52,783 nt of DNA from an uncultured Eggerthellaceae bacterium (GTDB taxonomy: Bacteria; Actinomycetota; Coriobacteriia; Coriobacteriales; Eggerthellaceae), in the NCBI GenBank assembly GCA_910584145.1, contig CAJTXX010000010.1, positions 1-52,783 of the forward strand, written 5' to 3'. The notes beneath the pieces are model-generated. The model did no database searches and was not told the origin of the DNA. It saw nothing but the letters and a program-made list of their open reading frames with translations. Positions 25,222 to 33,757 of this stretch are shown here, one piece after another. A program made the translations under genes and the position numbers. The stretch's first letter is position 1. Each line of letters begins with the position of its first letter.

Positions 25222-25879
25222 CATAGACCGTCGTTCTTGAGTTCCAGGTCTGATATGAGCAGGTCGTGAATGCGAAGAGCTGCTCTGCTTCGCCCGGGTC
25301 GCACAAAATCAAATCTGACTCAGCGATGCGCTCTGCGGGAGCTACGCCTTGATCGATCCTCAGCGATTCGCGGCTGGCATTCACAACATCAATGGCGATG
25401 GGCGCAAGATGAAGGGTCTCGCCGCCGCGTTGGTAGATGATTATCTCATCGTGCTCTTGCGCATAAGCCTCGTCGATGAAGTTTGCGAAGTCGGCGAAGG
25501 CAGAGCCGTCCGACATGTGGTGGCCGTAGACCATGACGAAAGACGAGTCTAGCGAGCACTCGCTGTCTATGTAGGGCGTGCCGTAAGCGCCCTGCCCTAG
25601 CGCATCCCGATACAGGTATGCGTTGGGCTCGTCGGGGCTTGCCTGAACGACGGGTTCGTCGATTGACGTCCCTGGAACCTCGACCCAAGCGACGACCTCG
25701 GGCGGAAGGGACTCCCAGTCGATCTGGCGCACCCGGTCCGCATTCTCGGAACTCGCGATAATCCCAGCTAGTTCGGCGCGCTCGTCCTCCGGTGCCGTGA
25801 CGTAGGTAACAAGCGCCGCGAAGGCGACGCTCAGGAGGATTACGCTGAGCACGCCCGTTAACTTCTTCAGCTTCTTCAT
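25187..25879 (-). CDS. sortase, class B-like
   Basis: This 230-residue sortase has an N-terminal signal anchor (VLSVILLSVAFAALVTYV, about 10-27). The catalytic His is in MVYGHHMSDGSAFADF (about 117-132), Cys in TTCSYQTWNSR (near 206) and Arg in the same segment. The YGHHM and TCSY contexts match class B sortases and the related accessory sortases. It sits directly after the large surface-protein gene on the same strand, so the YPKTG protein there is its likely substrate. TAGGAGAAGGATATG gives a good ribosome site. Confidence 0.9.
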   Translation of the reverse strand: MKKLKKLTGVLSVILLSVAFAALVTYVTAPEDERAELAGIIASSENADRVRQIDWESLPPEVVAWVEVPGTSIDEPVVQASPDEPNAYLYRDALGQGAYGTPYIDSECSLDSSFVMVYGHHMSDGSAFADFANFIDEAYAQEHDEIIIYQRGGETLHLAPIAIDVVNASRESLRIDQGVAPAERIAESDLILCDPGEAEQLFAFTTCSYQTWNSRTTVYAIEHSRLSQQR

Positions 25880-25897
25880 ATCCTTCTCCTATGCAAC

Positions 25898-25927
25898 AGG
25901 AGCGGGCCGATCGGAAGGCCCGCTCCT
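25898..25927. terminator. strong hairpin between surface-protein and sortase genes
   Basis: AGGAGCGGGCC (25898-25908) and GGCCCGCTCCT (25917-25927) are perfect 11-base arms with an 8-nt loop. On the minus strand it lies between the surface-protein stop and the sortase start, so it may reduce read-through and set a high protein-to-sortase ratio. The T-run (TTTG) is on the plus side. Confidence 0.6.
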
Positions 25928-25934
25928 TTGGGGA

Positions 25935-25949
25935 TTAGCTGCCAGCTAA
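25935..25949. repeat. palindrome TTAGCTGCCAGCTAA, copy 1
   Basis: A 15-base palindrome repeated with one change at 25972-25986. Both lie between the surface-protein stop and the terminator hairpin. Function unknown; possibly a duplication of the stop region. Confidence 0.55.
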
Positions 25950-25971
25950 GGTTCGCCGACAGCGATGTTCC

Positions 25972-25986
25972 TTAGCTGCGAGCTAA
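25972..25986. repeat. palindrome TTAGCTGCGAGCTAA, copy 2
   Basis: The second copy of the 15-base palindrome. It contains the TAG stop codon of the minus-strand surface-protein gene (25985-25983). Confidence 0.55.
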
Positions 25987-28900
25987 GATTCGTCCGCGCT
26001 CTCGATGACCTCCTTTTCGAGCGCGTCTATGGCCTTTGCCGTGTTGCGGGAGCGGCGAATATAGGCATATCCCGCTCCGGCGCAGCCGCAGATGGCGATG
26101 ACGAGGAGGCTTGCGGCCACAGGGTCGACTTCAGCGAAGCCGCCTGTCTTGGGATAACCCTTGCCGGGCGATTCGGGCTCGGGCACCTCCTCGGGGAAGG
26201 TCACGGTCTGCCCCTCGTCGTCTATGTCCTCGTGGACAGCGATGATGGTTTCGCTCTCATCGGTCAGCTTCTCGAAGAAGACGATCGATTTGCCTGCTAG
26301 CTCGCGCGTGTCGAGGCTGACGGTGATGTCGATGGTGCCGTTGGGCGTCTCGGGGGTGAACGTGGTCATGCCGACCCTCGGCAAACCGTCATCCCCTGTC
26401 AGTGCGGCTCCCGACGCCTTCTCCATGAGGGTGGTGAAGATGCGATACTCCTTGCCCGGAGTGAGACCCGTGTAGGCCACTGTGTCGATGAGGACGCCGT
26501 TCTCGGTGCAAGTGCCCTCGCTCGTGTCCGTTATGCCGTCGCGCGCCTGCGTGGCGATGTCCACCACGGCGACGGTCTGGTCCACATCGTCGATGTCTGC
26601 GTGGACCATGTACTCGACGCCCTCGAACACCATGGTCTCGAACGCGACGAGCGACTTGCCAGCAAGGCTCGCGCCCTTGAACGTGAAGGTAACGTCCACC
26701 GTTCCGCAAGAATCCTCGGCTACGAAGGTGGAGGATGCCGTGATCCCTTTGCCATCGTCGTCCGTTGCAGGCTCGCCTGTTGCCTTGTCCATGAGGACGC
26801 CTGTCGCGGTGTATTCGTTTCCGGGGACGAGCCCGGTGTATTCGATCGTGTCGACGATGGTGAGGTCATCCCGCGCCTGGGTCTCATGAGCCCCGTTCTC
26901 GGGGTCAGTGGCCGTGGTCTTCATGGTCTTCGGCATGTTCTCTAGCTCGAAGGTGTAGGCCTGAGCCATCGAGCCGGTGTCGTCCCATTCGATCATGCCC
27001 TGGTCGTTCACCTTGAAATCGACGACGGTCGGGTTGCCCTCCTCGTCGACGTCGGTGATGGCGTAGCCCTCGGGTGCCTCGACCTCTTGGATGTGGTAGC
27101 TTCCGTGCTTGGCGTAGGCGAGCGATATCTTGCCCTCCTCGTCGGTCACCAGCTCCTCGTCGAAGGTGCCCTCGTCGTTCCAGATGTGGAACTTAGCGCC
27201 AGCGAGCGCCGTATCGTGGTCGAGCGCGTCGACCTTCAATAGCTCGGGGTCGGTGGGAAGGTCGGTGACGGCTTCCTCGTGGTCGTATACCGCGACGTCC
27301 TGGCCTGCATAGTCGAGCACGACGGTCTTCTCGGCCACGTCGAGCGCGTAGCCGTCGGTGGCCTTCGCCTCGTAGACCGTGTAGGTGCCGAGGTAGAGCT
27401 CAGGGCTCGTGGCCTTTCCATCCGCGCCGGTCGTGAGCGTGGCGACGATCTCGCCTTCGGTGGCGCGCACGGTGCCGTCGGGCGTGATGATGGCCTCCGC
27501 CGCCTTCACGATGTAGACGGACTCCTCGACCGGCTCTCCCGTCCACCCGTCAGATTTGGCTACCGTGATGGTCGCCTTCTGGGGCATGTCCGAGAACTCT
27601 ACGACGAGCGGGTCGTCCCAGCCTTTGTACTCGGCTCCCACCGTGAAGACCTTACCCTCAAGCTCCTTCACATATCCGAAAGGTGCCTCGACCTCGACGA
27701 GCGTGTAGTCGCCCTGCTCAAGGAGCATGGGCAGCGTCAGCTCGCCGCGCTCGTTCGCGGTCCAGGTGTCGAGCACCTGGGTGTCGGGATAGTGCGAGGT
27801 GTAGGTTACGAGGTCGCCGTTCGCGTCGAGGAGCTGGAAGCTGCAGGGCAGCGGGATGCGCTTGCCGGTCTCGGCATCGACCTTCTCGATCTTGAGCGGC
27901 GTCTGCGGGATGTGGTTGTTCACGAGCTGGGGCGGGTCGTACTGGCCCTCCTCGGAGATGATCGTCTTCCAATCGGGCACGGCGATCAGGTCCTTGCCCC
28001 ATTTGGCCTTGAACGCCTCGGCGACGTGCTCGGGGATGACCTCGTGCACGGTGTAGGTGCCGTAGGCCAGCGCCCCCGTCCAGTCTGCCGGCTTGCTCCA
28101 GCCGTTGACCTTGGCGTGGTCGTCGAGCGTGGTCGCGAGGCCGTTGTCGTCGGTGACGATCGTGCATACGCGGTTGCCCGGCTCGACGAGCTTGCCCGTC
28201 TCGGGAGAGACCACCGCATGCTCGGATGCGTTGTAGAGCTCGAACTTCACGCCCGGCACCAGGTAGCGGTTGACCTCTTGGGGCATGTCCCCGTCGGGCT
28301 CGGAGTAGACCGTGGTCGAGACCTCCTTGACGAGGCGGAAGTCTCCGTGCTTCACGCGGTCGGGGATCTGGGGCGAGTTGTAGGTGTAGACGCTCTCGCC
28401 CTGGGCACCTCCCTCGGTTATGCGTACGCAGAAGACCTTCGGGTCCCCGCCGTGGCCGTCATCTAGGTTGTAGCCTTGCGGCGCTCGCGTCTCCTGGATC
28501 AGGATGGTGCCGAGCGGGATGGAGGCGTCGCCGTTGGTCTGGTAGAAGAGGGCGTCGCCGGAGTGCTTGTACTCCTCCGCGTAGTATGCGAACCCATCGG
28601 CATCGGTCTCGAACACCCAGGTGCGCGCAGGCTCGCCCGATGCCTCTGCGGCCTGTGCCGTCGAGTAGTCTCCAGCGTAATAGCGCACCGTGAAGAGCGC
28701 GCCTTCGAGCGTTGCGTCACCTTGCGCGACGGACTCTCCGGTCTGGCCGTCTATCTTGCCGACGAGCATGCCGACCGGATCTGACTGGGCGATGTCCGAG
28801 ACGGTGCGCGTGTTCACGCGCGTGGTCTCATCGGGGGTCACGTGCGTCTTGTAGACGGTTGGGTCGAGGGCATGCCCCGGAGCGCGCTTGGTCTCCATGA

Positions 28901-29744
28901 CCCAGTAGTCGCCCTCGAAGAGCTCGCCGAGCTTGCCGTAGCCCTGCTTGTCGGTGACGATGACGCCCGCCTTCTCGGTGAGGCCCTCGTTTGAGTAGAC
29001 CGTGTATTCCGCTCCCTCGAGCGAGTAGAGCGGGTTTCCCTCGCACATGGAGGGGTTCTCGGTCACCTTCACGAGGTCGATCTCGCCGTAGGGAATGTAC
29101 TTGAACGAGAGGATGAGCTGGTTCCCGGCCCCCGTATAGAGCATGAACGCCTCGAAGTTCTTCGGCACCTCGCCCTGGCGCGCCGCGATCAGTCGGCCCG
29201 TCGCGTTGGCGTTGCACATATTGCCCGACGAGTCGAAGCCGATCACGTTCTGACGGCACCAGGACTTGAACTCCGCATTGCAGCCGAAGAGCGCATAGTC
29301 GCCGTTAGAGGAGAACGTGTCCGAGAGCAGGATGTGCGCGAGCGCCGCGTAGCGGGAATCCGTCATCGCGCTCCCGTCATACCACGTGGAGGGCCACAGG
29401 CTCTTGTCGAACCCCGGGCTCCCATACCCGAACCAGAGGTCCGCTACCGTCTCGGCGTTCCTTCCCGACGGGGCGCTTATGGACGACTTGGAGTAATTGC
29501 CCGCAGGCGGCGTCGCTGCGGACGGGTTGCCGCAGTAGGCGATCTCCCCGTCGGCGTACATCCACGTCGTGGTGTATCCGGCGTAGTGAATCTTGCCGCC
29601 GACGGTGAGGTTGGCGGACTCTGCCCCGAAGGCCTTGCCGCCCGAGGCGGTGACGGCCCCGAAGGCCGTCGATGCCGCGATGAGGATGGCCAGGACGCAC
29701 CTGACCACCTTCGATGTCATCGCTGCTTCCATGGTCTTTTCCAT
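25983..29744 (-). CDS. large cell-wall-anchored surface protein (thioester, Cna-B and VaFE domains)
   Basis: This 1253-residue adhesin has a signal peptide (VVRCVLAILIAASTAFGA, about 13-30), then a thioester-type domain whose likely bond-forming Cys71 lies in AYCGNP. A long series of SpaA/Cna-B (prealbumin-like) domains follows, each with the pattern GDYWVMETKAPxGY-like E-box (about 290-940). Two VaFE/T-Q ester-type domains come next (about 945-1190; SLVAFETMVF...HADIDDVDQTV), and last the sorting signal YPKTGG (near 1196), a membrane span and a basic/acidic tail. ATG 29744 follows AGGGGGCATC; an in-frame extension upstream overlaps the next gene and lacks coding character. It probably binds host or partner cells, perhaps aiding mating. 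Confidence 0.92.
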   Translation of the reverse strand: MEKTMEAAMTSKVVRCVLAILIAASTAFGAVTASGGKAFGAESANLTVGGKIHYAGYTTTWMYADGEIAYCGNPSAATPPAGNYSKSSISAPSGRNAETVADLWFGYGSPGFDKSLWPSTWYDGSAMTDSRYAALAHILLSDTFSSNGDYALFGCNAEFKSWCRQNVIGFDSSGNMCNANATGRLIAARQGEVPKNFEAFMLYTGAGNQLILSFKYIPYGEIDLVKVTENPSMCEGNPLYSLEGAEYTVYSNEGLTEKAGVIVTDKQGYGKLGELFEGDYWVMETKRAPGHALDPTVYKTHVTPDETTRVNTRTVSDIAQSDPVGMLVGKIDGQTGESVAQGDATLEGALFTVRYYAGDYSTAQAAEASGEPARTWVFETDADGFAYYAEEYKHSGDALFYQTNGDASIPLGTILIQETRAPQGYNLDDGHGGDPKVFCVRITEGGAQGESVYTYNSPQIPDRVKHGDFRLVKEVSTTVYSEPDGDMPQEVNRYLVPGVKFELYNASEHAVVSPETGKLVEPGNRVCTIVTDDNGLATTLDDHAKVNGWSKPADWTGALAYGTYTVHEVIPEHVAEAFKAKWGKDLIAVPDWKTIISEEGQYDPPQLVNNHIPQTPLKIEKVDAETGKRIPLPCSFQLLDANGDLVTYTSHYPDTQVLDTWTANERGELTLPMLLEQGDYTLVEVEAPFGYVKELEGKVFTVGAEYKGWDDPLVVEFSDMPQKATITVAKSDGWTGEPVEESVYIVKAAEAIITPDGTVRATEGEIVATLTTGADGKATSPELYLGTYTVYEAKATDGYALDVAEKTVVLDYAGQDVAVYDHEEAVTDLPTDPELLKVDALDHDTALAGAKFHIWNDEGTFDEELVTDEEGKISLAYAKHGSYHIQEVEAPEGYAITDVDEEGNPTVVDFKVNDQGMIEWDDTGSMAQAYTFELENMPKTMKTTATDPENGAHETQARDDLTIVDTIEYTGLVPGNEYTATGVLMDKATGEPATDDDGKGITASSTFVAEDSCGTVDVTFTFKGASLAGKSLVAFETMVFEGVEYMVHADIDDVDQTVAVVDIATQARDGITDTSEGTCTENGVLIDTVAYTGLTPGKEYRIFTTLMEKASGAALTGDDGLPRVGMTTFTPETPNGTIDITVSLDTRELAGKSIVFFEKLTDESETIIAVHEDIDDEGQTVTFPEEVPEPESPGKGYPKTGGFAEVDPVAASLLVIAICGCAGAGYAYIRRSRNTAKAIDALEKEVIESADES

Positions 29745-29752
29745 GATGCCCC

Positions 29753-30217
29753 CTAACGTGCGACGGGCTCGGCAGCGCGCTCGCTGCGGTCCTGGTTCCG
29801 GGACGCCTCGCGGGCGTCCTTCGCCTTGTCGTCGAGGGAGGCGAGGAACTCCTTGCGGCCCTTGTCGACTGCCTCCTTGAGGGCGGCGGGCATGACCTTC
29901 ACGATGTCCTTCACGCCCTTCCCGCCCTCGTCCTTGACGGGGTCTCCGTTCTCGTCGAGCTGGGTGCGGGTGAGCCACACCTCCCGCTCCGCGAGGAGGG
30001 GGATGTCGCGGAAGTGCTCCCCCTTGAAGCGTGAGGGGTTCACGAACAAGGGGCTGAACTGGTAGTAGCCGACATCCACTCCGTCGATGACGGTGTTCTT
30101 CGGCAGGGTCACCGAGTTGAAGGTCTTCTCCTCGCCGGTCCTCTGGTCGATGTAGGAGATGTCCTCCCGCACGAACTTCTCGTGCATTGTCAGGTACACG
30201 TGCTTCTTGTCTTCCAT
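29753..30217 (-). CDS. conserved ICE protein of unknown function
   Basis: This 154-residue protein (VYLTMHEKFVREDISYIDQRTGEEKTFNSVTLP...) has a beta-rich first 100 residues with DVGYYQFSPLFVNPSRF, followed by a charged helical tail (DDKAKDAREASRNQDRSERAAEP). I recall similar proteins in conjugative elements of gut Actinomycetota and Firmicutes but know no function. AAAGGAGCTTCACAA precedes the ATG and is the end of leader motif copy 4. It ends 8 bases before the surface-protein start. Confidence 0.75.
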   Translation of the reverse strand: MEDKKHVYLTMHEKFVREDISYIDQRTGEEKTFNSVTLPKNTVIDGVDVGYYQFSPLFVNPSRFKGEHFRDIPLLAEREVWLTRTQLDENGDPVKDEGGKGVKDIVKVMPAALKEAVDKGRKEFLASLDDKAKDAREASRNQDRSERAAEPVAR

Positions 30218-30225
30218 TTGTGAAG

Positions 30226-30274
30226 CTCCTTTACGTCTTGATTGGTCTCTTCGGGCCTTTAGTGGAATGGCCCG
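30226..30274 (-). promoter_or_regulatory. recurrent leader motif, copy 4
   Basis: On the minus strand CGGGCC and GGCCCG (30274-30269 with 30257-30252) pair around ATTCCACTAAA, followed by CAATCAAGACGTAAAGGAG, whose end is the Shine-Dalgarno of the ICE gene starting at 30217. Same layout as the copies at 16341, 36940 and 37033. Confidence 0.65.
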
Positions 30275-30331
30275 TGGTACTGCTGATGCGCCTAGCCCAT
30301 AGGCACCACCTCCTTTCGGCCGGGCATGTCG

Positions 30332-31336
30332 CTAGAATCCGCTCACGATGTCGCGCGCCCAGCTTCCGCTCTTCACGAGCGAGAGCACGAGGAGGATGCA
30401 CATGGCGAGGTACTGCAGCGCGTAGGTGAGGCCGTTCGCGATGGCGTCTATCGGCGTGCCGGTACCGGGGTTCACGGCGACGATGCCGCCGAGGATCGCG
30501 GGGAAGCTGATGAGGAGCACGAGGATGATGAGGCCCGCTATGCAGACCGCCCCGAAGCTCTTGAGGTAGCCGATGCCGATCTGGCGCGTCTGGTCGAAGC
30601 CGAGGAACGCGAGCGGTATCGGGGAGAAGGCCGCCATGATGTAGAGCTGGATGGCGCGCGCCCAGCAGACGACGAGCGCGACGATGTAGGCGATCAGCAC
30701 CACCAGCCAGCTGATGATCGCCACGACCAGCAGCGCGAGAAGCGCCGAGAGGTCGTCGTCTGTGGTCACGACGGACACCGCAGCCATGTCGAGTGCCCCT
30801 CCCGTGCCGAAGAGCGCCTCGACGCGGTCGATGGCGAGCCCCACGACCTCGTAGATTGCGGCCATGAGGTCGAAGCTGTGCTGGATGAGGAAGAGGAACA
30901 CGGCGAAGAATACGAGCAGGAACACGACCTCCTTCACGCCCGGCATCGCCTGGTTGCCGTCCATGCGCTGCGATATCTCGATGAGCTTCAAGGTGAAGAC
31001 GAGCCCGAGCACGCCGCAGCCGATGGGCACGATGGCGACCTGCCAGACTCCGCGCGCGATGTCGTACATGGACACGTCGCCTGCGGTCGTGAGCATGGTC
31101 GCGAAGGGCGCGGAGAGCACGCCCTCGGCACCGAGGGACCTCATTACGTCGGTCTGCGCGCCGAAGATCCAGTTGCACCAGTCGCGGAGCACGCCGCAGA
31201 GCCACGAGTTGATGTCGTCTGCGATGGACGCCCAGGCGGGCTGGGCGGGGACGAGCAGCGCGGCGAGAACGGCGAGCGTGATCGCGAACGCGTATGGGAA
31301 GGCCCTGTTGCGGGGCAGTGACTTGATCCTTTGCAT
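30332..31336 (-). CDS. VirB6/TrbL-like inner-membrane channel protein
   Basis: This 334-residue polytopic protein has a signal-like first helix (FAITLAVLAALLVPAQPAWA, about 14-33) and then five or more membrane helices, including EVVFLLVFFAVFLFLIQHSF and LLALLVVAIISWLVVLIAYIVALVVC. Size, topology and place in the cluster fit the VirB6/TrbL subunit of Gram-positive type IV secretion. I chose ATG 31336, 6 bases after the upstream stop; the ribosome site is weak, suggesting translational coupling. Confidence 0.85.
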   Translation of the reverse strand: MQRIKSLPRNRAFPYAFAITLAVLAALLVPAQPAWASIADDINSWLCGVLRDWCNWIFGAQTDVMRSLGAEGVLSAPFATMLTTAGDVSMYDIARGVWQVAIVPIGCGVLGLVFTLKLIEISQRMDGNQAMPGVKEVVFLLVFFAVFLFLIQHSFDLMAAIYEVVGLAIDRVEALFGTGGALDMAAVSVVTTDDDLSALLALLVVAIISWLVVLIAYIVALVVCWARAIQLYIMAAFSPIPLAFLGFDQTRQIGIGYLKSFGAVCIAGLIILVLLISFPAILGGIVAVNPGTGTPIDAIANGLTYALQYLAMCILLVLSLVKSGSWARDIVSGF

Positions 31337-31341
31337 GCCGA

Positions 31342-32100
31342 TCAGAGCGCCTCGATGGAGCCGTCGGCGTTCCTCGTCACCGACACGATGGTGGACGCCC
31401 CGTCGTCGAGCGTGAAGCTCGTGGTGGCGGTGCTGTTGGCGAAGTCGATCCACACCTCGGCGTCCCATATCGCGCGGGCGGCATCGGGCGAGACCGCTGC
31501 GGCGCGTGATGCGACGGCGGCCTCGACCTTCGCGGCGTCGACGCCGAGCGACTCTTCGAGCTTGCTGGTCACGCCCGTGAAGGAGAGCGACTTGGGCTCG
31601 GTCTGAACGGAGGCGTATTTGGCGGCAAGGGCATCGCTTTCGATGAGGGTGCGCCCCGCCGCCTCGTGTACCGTGACGAGCACGGGGCTCGCCGCCTCGG
31701 TCATGGACTTGGAGGCGAGGACGGTGGCCGTGATGCCCCCGTCTGACTCCTCTTCGGAGTCGACGGTGAAGTACGTGACGGTGTTGCTGCCCTCCTTGCC
31801 CTCGACGAACGCTCCGTCGACGATGGCGAGCGTGAGCGTCGGGTCGTCCGCTCCCACCCATGAGGTGCCGACGAGGCCCGCGAGGCCGGAGACCTCGTCG
31901 ATGTCGGCGGTCTCGTCGATGTCGGCAGCCTCGGCTTGCTCTTCTTCCTTGACGTCAGCCTCCTCCTGCAGCACCGCCTCGGCGCTCTCTGCCTCCTGGA
32001 TGTCCTCGGTCGCGAGGGTGCAACGCGCGACGCCCGACCCCACGAGCAAGAGCAGCGCTACCGCCGCTGCGGCTGCCATGATCTTGTTCTTCCTTGTCAT
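31342..32100 (-). CDS. exported membrane-anchored protein of the transfer cluster
   Basis: This 252-residue protein has a basic start and a hydrophobic segment (IMAAAAAVALLLLVGSGVARC, 7-27; Cys27 is a weak lipobox candidate). An acidic Glu/Ala-rich linker follows (30-75), then an extracytoplasmic beta-rich domain (TVTYFTVDSEEESDGGI ... SSTIVSVTRNADGSIEAL). It sits between the cell-wall hydrolase and the VirB6-like gene. It may be a VirB8- or lipoprotein-like assembly factor, but no family was recognised. Confidence 0.7.
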   Translation of the reverse strand: MTRKNKIMAAAAAVALLLLVGSGVARCTLATEDIQEAESAEAVLQEEADVKEEEQAEAADIDETADIDEVSGLAGLVGTSWVGADDPTLTLAIVDGAFVEGKEGSNTVTYFTVDSEEESDGGITATVLASKSMTEAASPVLVTVHEAAGRTLIESDALAAKYASVQTEPKSLSFTGVTSKLEESLGVDAAKVEAAVASRAAAVSPDAARAIWDAEVWIDFANSTATTSFTLDDGASTIVSVTRNADGSIEAL

Positions 32101-32115
32101 GTCTGGATCCTTTCC

Positions 32116-33753
32116 CTATCTGATCTTGATGGCGCTCGTGAAGTACGACGCGCCGCTTGCGATGGTGCAGACCGCACCTGAGTGCGGCTCGTGGATGTAC
32201 TGGTCTCCTCCGATGTATATGGCCACGTGCCCCGGCCTCCAGAGGATGTCGCCCGGGCTCGCCTGCGAGATTGGGACCTTCTTGCCGAAGGCGGCCTGGG
32301 CCTCCGACTGCCTCGGTATTTGGATGCCGGCCTTCGCGTAGCAGTACTGCGTGAGGCCCGAGCAGTCGAGGCCTACGCCCGGCGTGGAGCCGCCCCACAC
32401 GTAGGGCACTCCGAGCTGGCTGTAGGCGGCCTGCACGATCGCGTCGCCCGAGAGCGCCCCGCGCTCAAGGTCGTCTGCGCTCATCGAGTCGAAGCGGCGC
32501 AGGTCGTAGGTGTCCATGATGGATTTGAGGCTCTCCACGTAGCTTGAGCTCGTGGCCCAGCCCGCGTCCTTCAGGCCCTCTGCCATCTTGTCGGACGACT
32601 TCTCCGATATCGCCTCGCGGATGAGCGCGTTGTTGCGGTAGTGGGACGCCTGCAGGAACACGCGGCTGCGGAAGCGTATGCACTCGACGTCGCCCTTGAA
32701 CACCGTGAAGTACGCGGTGATGGTGGTGATCTCGCCGGGCGAGTACTCCTCCTTGGTGGACCATCCCGCCTTGCCAGCGACCTCGGGGGCGGAGGCGAAG
32801 CTCGCCGCCCATTTCATGCCGAAGAGGTTGTGGTCGCGCGTCGCGAGTTGGCTCATGGAGTCGCCCTGGCCGGACTCCGCGATGATCTGGGCGATGGTGC
32901 AGCCTGCGGGATGCCCGTACTCCTCCTGGCAGCGGATGGCCTCCTCGACCATCTCGTAGGTGATGTAGGGCGGAAGGCCCTCCATGGAGCGCTTCTTGTC
33001 CTCGGCGTCCCAGAACCCGAAGAGCGCCGATACCATCTGGCCCACGAGGAGGGCTATGAGCACGAAGGCGATGACACCGCAGAGGACCCCGCCCGCTGCG
33101 GCGAGACCGCTTCCACCGAGCGTGCCCGCGACCGCCGTGCTCCCAGACGTCGATGCGGAAGCCTTGACGGCCGTTCCCGCAGCTTGCGCTGCGGCGTGTC
33201 GCGTCGCCTGCGCCTGTGCGCCGCTCGCCCCTGACGCCCTGGCAGCCCCTGACTTCTTGGCACCCAGGGCGCTTGCGCGCTTGGCGGATCCTTCGACTTT
33301 GCCAGCAGCGCTTGCAGCATCGCTCTTGCGTGCGTTTCGTGCATAGCTCGCTGCGCGCTTGGTCGTCCTCCCGGCATCGTATGCGCCTTGGGTACCCTCG
33401 AACTCGTCGGTGTCGTCGAGCTCGGACACTGCTTCCCGCATTGCGATCTGGCGGGCGCGCAGCGCTTTGTCCTTCGCATCGGTCGGCTCGGCGTATTCGT
33501 TGGACGATTCGAGGTCTTTGGGTTCAGCGCCCGAACTCGATGCAGGCACAGCCTGCTTTGCGCGCGCTGTCCTGTTGGCTTTGTCGCGCTTTCTCGGCGT
33601 GCGCACGCCGAGCGCGTCTTCCCGCTTTGTGAGCACGGAGAGCTTCTGGGACTCGTCGTCCTTGACGATCCCTGCGCTCACGGCATCGACCTTGCGTGCG
33701 GTGACGATGTCTGAGATGGCGCTGCTGTCCTGTACGAGCTCCTTTGCATCCAT
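32116..33753 (-). CDS. bifunctional cell-wall hydrolase of the conjugation machine
   Basis: This 545-residue VirB1-like protein opens a hole in peptidoglycan for the mating channel. A charged cytoplasmic N-terminus of about 210 residues precedes one membrane span (about 214-245; GGVLCGVIAFVLIALLVGQMV). A glucosaminidase-like domain follows (about 265-395; AQIIAESGQGDS, NLFGMKW), then an NlpC/P60 peptidase (about 425-545; YVWGGSTPGVGLDCSG with the catalytic Cys near 462, PGHVAIYIGG with His). The start at 33753 lies 4 bases after the virB4 stop. Confidence 0.92.
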   Translation of the reverse strand: MDAKELVQDSSAISDIVTARKVDAVSAGIVKDDESQKLSVLTKREDALGVRTPRKRDKANRTARAKQAVPASSSGAEPKDLESSNEYAEPTDAKDKALRARQIAMREAVSELDDTDEFEGTQGAYDAGRTTKRAASYARNARKSDAASAAGKVEGSAKRASALGAKKSGAARASGASGAQAQATRHAAAQAAGTAVKASASTSGSTAVAGTLGGSGLAAAGGVLCGVIAFVLIALLVGQMVSALFGFWDAEDKKRSMEGLPPYITYEMVEEAIRCQEEYGHPAGCTIAQIIAESGQGDSMSQLATRDHNLFGMKWAASFASAPEVAGKAGWSTKEEYSPGEITTITAYFTVFKGDVECIRFRSRVFLQASHYRNNALIREAISEKSSDKMAEGLKDAGWATSSSYVESLKSIMDTYDLRRFDSMSADDLERGALSGDAIVQAAYSQLGVPYVWGGSTPGVGLDCSGLTQYCYAKAGIQIPRQSEAQAAFGKKVPISQASPGDILWRPGHVAIYIGGDQYIHEPHSGAVCTIASGASYFTSAIKIR

Positions 33754-33757
33754 ATGA

